A stretch of DNA of 64,000 nt from Bacteroidota bacterium. Its GTDB lineage: Bacteria; Bacteroidota; Bacteroidia; Flavobacteriales; Weeksellaceae. Numbering within the stretch: the first letter of the stretch is position 1; every line of letters starts with the position of its first letter. The notes below the pieces were generated by a model. The model was given only the letters and a program-made list of their open reading frames with translations, was not told where the DNA came from and ran no database searches. The translations under genes and the position numbers were made by a program. The stretch spans positions 1-64,000 of the forward strand of contig JAEWOS010000020.1 in the NCBI GenBank assembly GCA_023460855.1, read 5' to 3'. Shown in pieces: positions 57,634-64,000 of this stretch.

Positions 57634-60465
57634 ATGGCTGACGAAAGAGAATATATAGAAGTTTACGGCGCACGTGAACACAATCTGAAGAACATCGACG
57701 TAAAAATCCCGCGGAACGAACTGGTGGTAATCACCGGCTTATCCGGATCGGGAAAGTCGTCGCTGGCTTTTGATACCATTTTTGCTGAGGGACAAAGGCG
57801 GTATATCGAAACGTTTTCGGCATATGCAAGGCAGTTTTTAGGCGGTCTGGAAAGGCCGGATGTCGATAAAATAGAAGGACTTTCACCGGTAATTGCGATA
57901 GAGCAGAAAACCACGAATAAAAATCCACGATCTACGGTCGGTACAGTAACAGAACTCTATGATTTTCTGAGACTTCTCTATGCAAGAGTTTCTGATGCAT
58001 ATTCCTTAACCTCCGGAAAAAAACTGGTTAGCTACACCGAAGACCAGATTCTGGAAACCATCCAAGAAAATTACGCAGGTGAAAAAGTAATGCTGCTTGC
58101 TCCGGTTGTACGTTCCAGAAAAGGACATTACCATGAACTTTTTGTACAGCTTGCCAGAAAGGGTTACGGCCAGGCCAGAATTGACGGATCCATTCAGGAT
58201 ATTGAATACGATTTAAAGCTCGATCGCTATAAAACCCACGATATCGATGTCGTTATAGACCGCTGGATCATCGGCGAAAATGCGACAGAACTCCGCATGG
58301 AGAAATCGCTGCGAACTGCGATGGAAATGGGAGAGGGAATCATTGGAATTCAGAAACTGGGCAATGATGAAATCGAATATTTTTCGAAGAACCTCATGGA
58401 TGATGATACGGGGCATTCACTTGCATTACCGGAACCGAATACGTTTTCTTTTAATTCACCAAAAGGCAGCTGCACGAACTGTAAAGGTCTGGGAACTATC
58501 CGAAAGGTCAATACGGATTATTTTGTGGAGAATCCGAAACTTTCCATCAGTCAGGGCGCTTTGCTGCCTTTGGAAGATATCCGAAGCAATAAATGGGTTA
58601 ATACGCAGATTAAAAATATTCTTGAACTTTTCGATGCCGGACTTTCCACACCGTTTTCACAGATTCCGCAGGAAGCCGTAGATTACATTTATTACGGTGC
58701 GCAGAAAGAGGTTGGAAAAGAACTGAAACACGCCGGGATTACCAAGAAAATCAAGGTGAATTTTGAAGGACTGGTTCCTCTGGTTGAAGGTTTGATTGAA
58801 GACCGTGAAAATTACGACGCAGTTCTTCTGGAACGGCATTTTACCACCGAAGAAAGCTGTCCGGAATGTGGCGGAACAAGGTTGTTGCCGGCGAGTCTGT
58901 CATTTAAAATCGACGGAAAAAATATTGCCGAAGTAAATGCGTTGAGCCTTTCAGATTTAAAAGTCTGGCTTCAGCAGGTACGTCCGAAATTTTCTGAAAA
59001 GAACAAAATTATTGCGCACGAAATTCTCAAAGAAATCGAAACGCGGCTGCAGTTCTTGCTGGATGTCGGGCTCGATTATCTGAGTCTGAGCCGTAGTTCG
59101 AGAACACTTTCTGGTGGTGAATCGCAAAGAATCCGGCTTGCCACACAAATCGGCTCACAACTCGTGAATGTGCTTTATATCCTGGATGAACCGTCAATTG
59201 GTCTTCATCAGCGCGATAACGAAAGACTGATCAGCTCGCTAAAAAATCTTCGTGATATAGGAAATTCCGTTCTTGTGGTGGAGCATGACAAGGACATGAT
59301 CATGGAAGCCGACGAAATTCTTGATATCGGACCGCGAGCCGGAAAATACGGCGGCGAGGTTCTGTGGCAGGGAAAACCAAAGGATTTACTGAAAGCAGAT
59401 ACGATTACGGCTGATTATATTTCAGGAAAAAGAAGTATCGAAATTCCTGCGGAAAGAAGGGCCGGAAACGGAAAATCTATTGTGCTGAAAGGTGCTTCCG
59501 GAAATAATCTGAAAAACGTCAATCTCGAAATACCTTTAGGCAAACTTGTCGTTGTGACCGGAATTTCCGGAAGCGGAAAATCTTCGCTGATCAATGCGAC
59601 GCTTTATCCGATTCTGAACAGACATTTCTACCGTGCCGTTCAGGAACCGCTTCCTTATAAATCGATTGACGGACTGGGTAATATCGACAAAATTGTGGAT
59701 GTGGACCAGACTCCGATTGGAAGAACGCCGCGCTCAAATCCCGCAACCTACACCGGGATGTTTACCGATATCCGCAATCTGTTTGCCGAACTTCCGGAAT
59801 CTAAGATTCGGGGATATAAACCCGGAAGATTTTCATTTAATGTGAAAGGCGGCCGCTGTGAAACCTGTCAGGGTGGCGGTTTGAAAGTCATCGAGATGAA
59901 TTTTCTGCCGGATGTTTACGTCCACTGCGAAACCTGCAACGGAAAACGCTTCAACCGTGAAACGCTGGAAGTGCGTTACAAAGGAAAATCGATTTCGGAT
60001 GTGCTCGAAATGACTATTGATGAAGCGGTGGATTTCTTCCAGCCGATTCCAAGAATTTTTGCAAAAGTTAAGACGCTGCACGATGTCGGACTCGGTTATA
60101 TTACGTTAGGACAACAATCGACAACGTTAAGCGGCGGTGAAGCGCAGCGTATAAAACTCGCAACGGAACTCGCGAAAAGACAAACCGGAAATACGCTTTA
60201 TATTCTGGATGAACCTACGACCGGACTGCATTTTGAGGATGTGAAAATCCTGATGGATGCCATTCAAAAACTGGTGGATCTGGGTAATTCATTTATCATC
60301 ATCGAACACAATATGGATGTGATAAAACTGGCAGACCATATCATCGATATCGGACCGGAAGGTGGAAAACACGGCGGAAAAATCGTAGCGGAAGGAACCC
60401 CGGAAGAAATAATTAAGTCCAGGAAATCACTTACCGGAAAATTTCTGAAAAAGGAACTCAAATAA
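57634..60465 (+). CDS. uvrA: excinuclease ABC subunit A
   Basis: 943 residues, full length. Two ABC ATPase units: Walker A GLSGSGKSSLAFDT near the start and GISGSGKSSLINAT in the middle; ABC signatures LSGGESQRIRLA and LSGGEAQRIKLA; Walker B LYILDEPSIGLH and LYILDEPTTGLH. Zinc modules CTNCKGLG, CPECGGTR and CETCQGGG / CETCNGKR. It finds DNA damage and loads UvrB in nucleotide excision repair. Confidence 0.97.
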   Translation: MADEREYIEVYGAREHNLKNIDVKIPRNELVVITGLSGSGKSSLAFDTIFAEGQRRYIETFSAYARQFLGGLERPDVDKIEGLSPVIAIEQKTTNKNPRSTVGTVTELYDFLRLLYARVSDAYSLTSGKKLVSYTEDQILETIQENYAGEKVMLLAPVVRSRKGHYHELFVQLARKGYGQARIDGSIQDIEYDLKLDRYKTHDIDVVIDRWIIGENATELRMEKSLRTAMEMGEGIIGIQKLGNDEIEYFSKNLMDDDTGHSLALPEPNTFSFNSPKGSCTNCKGLGTIRKVNTDYFVENPKLSISQGALLPLEDIRSNKWVNTQIKNILELFDAGLSTPFSQIPQEAVDYIYYGAQKEVGKELKHAGITKKIKVNFEGLVPLVEGLIEDRENYDAVLLERHFTTEESCPECGGTRLLPASLSFKIDGKNIAEVNALSLSDLKVWLQQVRPKFSEKNKIIAHEILKEIETRLQFLLDVGLDYLSLSRSSRTLSGGESQRIRLATQIGSQLVNVLYILDEPSIGLHQRDNERLISSLKNLRDIGNSVLVVEHDKDMIMEADEILDIGPRAGKYGGEVLWQGKPKDLLKADTITADYISGKRSIEIPAERRAGNGKSIVLKGASGNNLKNVNLEIPLGKLVVVTGISGSGKSSLINATLYPILNRHFYRAVQEPLPYKSIDGLGNIDKIVDVDQTPIGRTPRSNPATYTGMFTDIRNLFAELPESKIRGYKPGRFSFNVKGGRCETCQGGGLKVIEMNFLPDVYVHCETCNGKRFNRETLEVRYKGKSISDVLEMTIDEAVDFFQPIPRIFAKVKTLHDVGLGYITLGQQSTTLSGGEAQRIKLATELAKRQTGNTLYILDEPTTGLHFEDVKILMDAIQKLVDLGNSFIIIEHNMDVIKLADHIIDIGPEGGKHGGKIVAEGTPEEIIKSRKSLTGKFLKKELK

Positions 60466-60489
60466 AAGGTCCCAAAAAATTAAAAAATC

Positions 60490-61506
60490 ATGGCAATACT
60501 TGTTACAGGAGGTTTAGGATACATTGGTTCGCACACGGTTGTTGAACTGCTTCAGAATGGATTTGAAGTGGTGATTGTGGATGATCTTTCGAATTCTGAA
60601 AGGTTTATACTGAACAATATTGAGGAAGTTGCGGGAAAAAAACCGGTGTTTTATCCTTTTGATCTTAAAAGAAAAGAACTGCTGTCTCAGGTGTTCGACG
60701 CGCATCCAATTGAAGGCTGCATCAATTTTGCCGCATTCAAAGCTGTTGGCGAAAGTCAGGAAAAACCGCTCGATTATTACGAAAACAACCTTTTTTCGCT
60801 GATTAATATTCTGCAGGAATTCAAAAAAAGGAATATATCAAACTTCATTTTCAGCTCATCGTGTACGGTTTACGGACAGGCAGACGAAATGCCGATCGAC
60901 GAAAACACGCCTTTGAAAACGCCTGAATCTTCCTACGGAAAAACGAAACAGATGGGCGAAGAAATTCTGATCGATTTTGCGAATGCCTATCAGAAAAAAA
61001 TATCTCTGTTGAGGTACTTCAATCCTATTGGCGCGCATCCTTCTGCAAAACTCGGCGAACTTCCGATTGGAATTCCGAACAATCTGATTCCATATGTTAC
61101 ACAAACCGCTGCCGGAATCCGCGAAAAACTTTCTATTTGGGGCGATGATTATCCAACGCCGGACGGAACGGCAATCCGAGATTATATTTACGTGGTGGAT
61201 CTTGCAAAAGCACACGTTGCGGCACTGAAAAAACTGATGTCTCAGAAATCAGAAACGGTTATCGACATCTACAATCTCGGAACAGGAAAAGGTTCGTCCG
61301 TACTGGAAGTGGTGCAGGCATTTGAAGCGGCCAATGATGTAAAGGTTCCTTATCAGATTTGTGAAAGACGCGCCGGAGATATCACCGTTGCTTATGCAAA
61401 TGCCGACAAAGCGGAAAAAGAACTGGGCTGGAAAGCAGATACGACGCTGGAAGAAGCGTTACGTACAACCTGGGAATGGCAGAAGTATTTGGAAAACAGA
61501 GGTTAA
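60490..61506 (+). CDS. galE: UDP-glucose 4-epimerase
   Basis: 338 residues. NAD-binding GGLGYIGSHTVVELL at the start, SSSCTVYG with the catalytic Ser, and YGKTKQMGE (Y-x-x-x-K) following. IWGDDYPTPDGTAIRDYIYVVDLA is the typical GalE substrate segment. It converts UDP-glucose and UDP-galactose, feeding LPS or capsule. 24 bases after uvrA. A two-way terminator follows. Confidence 0.95.
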   Translation: MAILVTGGLGYIGSHTVVELLQNGFEVVIVDDLSNSERFILNNIEEVAGKKPVFYPFDLKRKELLSQVFDAHPIEGCINFAAFKAVGESQEKPLDYYENNLFSLINILQEFKKRNISNFIFSSSCTVYGQADEMPIDENTPLKTPESSYGKTKQMGEEILIDFANAYQKKISLLRYFNPIGAHPSAKLGELPIGIPNNLIPYVTQTAAGIREKLSIWGDDYPTPDGTAIRDYIYVVDLAKAHVAALKKLMSQKSETVIDIYNLGTGKGSSVLEVVQAFEAANDVKVPYQICERRAGDITVAYANADKAEKELGWKADTTLEEALRTTWEWQKYLENRG

Positions 61507-61530
61507 AAAATTAAGAAATCATATAAAAAA

Positions 61531-61566
61531 AATCAGGACTCCAAAATTTCAGTCCTGATTTTTTTA
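61531..61566. terminator. bidirectional terminator between galE and the TonB receptor
   Basis: Perfect 10-bp stem AATCAGGACT / AGTCCTGATT, 10-base loop, T-run on the plus strand and A-run upstream, so it can serve both convergent genes. Confidence 0.85.
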
Positions 61567-61579
61567 GAATATATTTACC

Positions 61580-64000
61580 TTACATTGGTGGCATATCGTC
61601 GCCACCGTCTGCATTGTTGTTAATGTCTTTTTTACGTTTTGGTGCAGCAACTTTTTCACCCTGCTTGAAGCGGTAAGTAAAGGAAAGATTAAAAGTTCTC
61701 GGCATCCATCTCATATCCTGATCTCTTTCAAAGCCCGGACCGAAATTAATCGAACGTCTTGCTCTGCTTCCGAAAATATCCTGCACGTTGAAAGCAATCG
61801 TTCCGTTTCCGTCCCAGATTGTTTTATTGGCACCGAAATTTACTACATACATCGGTTTTCTTTCGCTCGATGCTGTTTTTTCACCACCGTGAAAGAAGCC
61901 CTGCAGCTGCAGATTCATGGTCTTATCAACCTTGAATGTATTGGTAAGACGTATTCTGGAAGAAAATCCGCTACCGTCAAAATCCATCGGCTCAAGCATC
62001 AGCACAGGATCGTAGTACGAACCGGTCGATTTATATCCGTACAGGTCGACATTGGCCATAATTTTCCACCAGCTCAGTAAGTCTGCAGTAGCATTCAGGT
62101 CCAGGCCATAGCTCGATTCAGTACCGATGTTGTAAGGCCTTGATGTAAAACTGCCCGGTCCATCCTGAAATACCACCATCTGAATTTCATTTTCCGTATG
62201 TTTATAATACAGCGTAGGATTTATCGTGAAATTCTTTTTCTGAATAGCATACCCGAGTTCAAAGGAGTTGGTGTACTGCGGATTCAGATCAGGGTTACCC
62301 ATGAATTTGTTTCGGTTATCGTTGAATGATGAGAAGGGCACCAGGAACCAGGATCTTGGTCTTCTGATTCGTCTGGAATAATTAAGCAAAAGCTGATTGT
62401 TATTTTCGCCGATATCATAACTCAGGAATGCGCTCGGGAAAAAGCCGAGATAATCTTTCTTGATATCTGCATTTGCTCCGATTTGATCGTTAAAAACTAC
62501 ACCAATGTCCGAATGTTCAGCCCTTAAACCAAGCTGATATCCGAATCTGTCGATTTTACTTCTGAACTGCGCGTAAGCCGCGTTGATCGTTTCTTTATAA
62601 ATCGTGTTGCTTGTAAAGTCCGGAAGTACGGTGAAATTTACATCATCTAAAGATTCCTCAACCCGGTAATCGTAGTCGTTTACGTTACGGTCAATCCGGT
62701 AACCAGCTTCAAGTTTGGAGTTTTCACCGATCGGTAATTCATAATCCACCTTTCCGATAATCGTTTTGTTGGTGGTGTACTGGTCTATTAAATTTCGCAG
62801 TACGAATGAACCGTTTTCAGTTTCACGTACTCTTGAAAAATCATCATTTTTGCTGTTCTGAATACTGAAAGACGTATAAATCATCTGTCCTTCATCATCA
62901 ATTTTATGGTCGAGACCGATGTCTCCCTGCCACGAGAAATTATTTCCTGAACCCTCGCTGTATCGTCCCGTCGAAGCTAAAAGGCTGTTTCCTCCGTCAT
63001 ATGAGAAATAATCTACATCACCCGTGCTTTCATTATCCGAATGGCGCACCATTCCCGAAAGATTAAATGCCGTTCGGTCGGTAATATCCACCGTAAATCC
63101 TGCGTTTGCATTATAGAATCTGTTTTCGGAATTGGAAATACTCTCCTGATCTTCAAAACGTGTCACCTGATTGTTCGCATCAAAAAACCTTGTTTTGGTT
63201 TTGCTTACACCGCGTCTTTCATTGTAACCTCCGCCGCCGTTCAGGAACCACGTCCAGTTTCCGCGACGCCAGCTTAAGTTGGTGTTCAGGTTGGTGCTCG
63301 GAAGATAGCCTACAGAACCTGTAACACTTCCGTTAAAGCCCATTCCTTTTGCTTTTTTCAGGATGATATTCAGAATACCGGCAGTTCCCGACGCTTCAAA
63401 TTTTGAAGAAGGATTGGTAATTACCTCAATTCTTTCAATCTGATCTGCAGGAATCGACTGCAATGCATTGGCGCCACTGTCAATTCCGAGCAGTGAAGAC
63501 GGTTTACCGTTAATTAGAAAACGTACGTTGGAATTTCCTCTCATCGAAACCGTTCCGTCGGTATCTACAGCAACAGAAGGTACATTGCTCAGCACATCCT
63601 GAAGATTACCGCCTTTGCTGATAACATCCTGCGAAGGATCGTACACTTTTTTATCGAGTTCCACTCTGTAAGGCCGCGTTGTTGCAGTGATTACAACGCC
63701 TTCAATTTCCTGAGTTTTCAGTGCGGTGGATGAAGTTTCGGGTTCCAGTACGATATTTTCCAGCCGTCCTCCGGTAATATTGCGTTCTGCCGTATATTTT
63801 TTGAAATCGATGGCATCAACCGTTACCGTATAATCTCCGGGCATTAGTTGTACGGTATAATTACCGTTTTCATCGGTAAGCGCTGCATCGCTGTACAGCA
63901 TATTTATTTTGCTGCTGAAGTTGATCGATGCGTAAGGCATTGGCTGATTCTGGCTGTCGACGATGGTACCGCTGACCGTAGTTTTTTCCTGTGCAAATGC
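61580..64000 (-). CDS. TonB-dependent outer-membrane beta-barrel receptor (start outside window)
   Basis: At least 806 residues; the frame continues off the right edge (AFAQEKTTVSGTIVDSQNQP precedes MPYASINFSS), so the signal peptide is almost complete and only its beginning is lost. N-terminal carboxypeptidase-regulatory-like domain (GNYTVQLMPGDYTVTVDAIDF), then a plug (SKGGNLQDVLSNVPSVAVDTDG, IERIEVITNPSSKFEASGTAGILNIILKK), then the outer-membrane beta-barrel family region (YNERRGVSKTKTRFF, LLLNYSRRIRRPRSWFLVPF, ELGYAIQKKNFTINPTLYYKHTENE). No SusD partner is adjacent. Ligand unknown. Confidence 0.9.
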   Translation of the reverse strand, partial: AFAQEKTTVSGTIVDSQNQPMPYASINFSSKINMLYSDAALTDENGNYTVQLMPGDYTVTVDAIDFKKYTAERNITGGRLENIVLEPETSSTALKTQEIEGVVITATTRPYRVELDKKVYDPSQDVISKGGNLQDVLSNVPSVAVDTDGTVSMRGNSNVRFLINGKPSSLLGIDSGANALQSIPADQIERIEVITNPSSKFEASGTAGILNIILKKAKGMGFNGSVTGSVGYLPSTNLNTNLSWRRGNWTWFLNGGGGYNERRGVSKTKTRFFDANNQVTRFEDQESISNSENRFYNANAGFTVDITDRTAFNLSGMVRHSDNESTGDVDYFSYDGGNSLLASTGRYSEGSGNNFSWQGDIGLDHKIDDEGQMIYTSFSIQNSKNDDFSRVRETENGSFVLRNLIDQYTTNKTIIGKVDYELPIGENSKLEAGYRIDRNVNDYDYRVEESLDDVNFTVLPDFTSNTIYKETINAAYAQFRSKIDRFGYQLGLRAEHSDIGVVFNDQIGANADIKKDYLGFFPSAFLSYDIGENNNQLLLNYSRRIRRPRSWFLVPFSSFNDNRNKFMGNPDLNPQYTNSFELGYAIQKKNFTINPTLYYKHTENEIQMVVFQDGPGSFTSRPYNIGTESSYGLDLNATADLLSWWKIMANVDLYGYKSTGSYYDPVLMLEPMDFDGSGFSSRIRLTNTFKVDKTMNLQLQGFFHGGEKTASSERKPMYVVNFGANKTIWDGNGTIAFNVQDIFGSRARRSINFGPGFERDQDMRWMPRTFNLSFTYRFKQGEKVAAPKRKKDINNNADGGDDMPPM

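Noticed and set aside
1..64000. CRISPR array, prophage, insertion sequence, rRNA operon or toxin-antitoxin pair
   Set aside because: No regularly spaced direct repeats, transposase or integrase frames, terminal inverted repeats with target duplications, 16S/23S sequence or paired small toxin genes were found in reading the window.

Overview
The window looks like core chromosome of a Bacteroidota bacterium of the Flavobacteriia, most likely the Weeksellaceae (Chryseobacterium/Kaistella type). The evidence is the gliding/type IX secretion genes gldK-gldL-gldM-gldN, a PorZ-like protein, proteins with type A T9SS sorting tails, a DUF4270 lipoprotein, a short 288-residue RpoD, a Bacteroidetes-type TonB-linked barrel protein and repeated promoter elements of the Bacteroidetes form TTG-N17..19-TAnnTTTG. 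I see no phage, insertion sequence, CRISPR array or rRNA operon. There are four tRNA genes. The taxonomic call rests on gene content only.

Layout. 1-4.9 kb: tail of an MscS channel, small stress/secreted proteins, a flavin monooxygenase-like enzyme, a DPP IV-type peptidase and a pair of tiny membrane proteins. 5-8.3 kb: a minus-strand signalling operon (AraC-type protein, response regulator, CHASE3-PAS histidine kinase). 8.5-10.2 kb: a small orphan, GNAT and dapA. 10.3-15.4 kb: a plus-strand run with a 5'-nucleotidase split over two genes, porZ and recO, ending tail-to-tail with a DCC thiol protein. 15.4-19 kb: an alpha-glucan phosphorylase-like protein that lacks the PLP lysine, a zinc-ribbon micro-ORF, a PD-(D/E)XK-like orphan and a secreted thioredoxin. 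19-25 kb: recG and two POT peptide transporters, each with its own -7 element and terminator. 25-30 kb: the part that looks most accessory, with a membrane-bound TPR/AraC regulator divergent from a secreted parallel beta-helix protein, then a frameshifted DUF1572 gene. 30-35 kb: YceI, mtaB, YdeI-like, an FKBP-like lipoprotein, an S4 protein, aroK and a Lys-Leu-Lys tRNA cluster. 35-46 kb: panC, then a plus-strand series with a truncated GT5 protein, DUF4270 lipoprotein, glmS, gldKLMN and a flavoprotein. 46-64 kb: tRNA-Ser, a lactonase-like hydrolase, ansA, purB, purL, a diacylglycerol kinase family gene, dnaN, rpoD, a small EamA-like protein, uvrA, galE and a TonB-dependent receptor cut by the right edge.

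How the genes work together. Two separate blocks serve the T9SS: gldKLMN (motor and periplasmic ring) and porZ (cell-surface attachment complex). Several secreted clients or candidate clients lie in the same window (the beta-helix protein and the sorting tail of PorZ itself). DUF4270 sits directly upstream of glmS and gldK, so it may belong to the envelope/T9SS function. Purine synthesis (purB, purL), lysine/cell-wall precursors (dapA, glmS, galE), the shikimate pathway (aroK), pantothenate (panC) and replication/repair/transcription (dnaN, recO, recG, uvrA, rpoD) make up the housekeeping content.

No large novel system is evident. The points most worth a second look are the Lys-to-Thr change in the phosphorylase together with the GT5 protein that lacks both its KxGGL motif and its catalytic half, the TPR/AraC plus beta-helix pair, the PD-(D/E)XK orphan, and DUF4270 in the T9SS locus.
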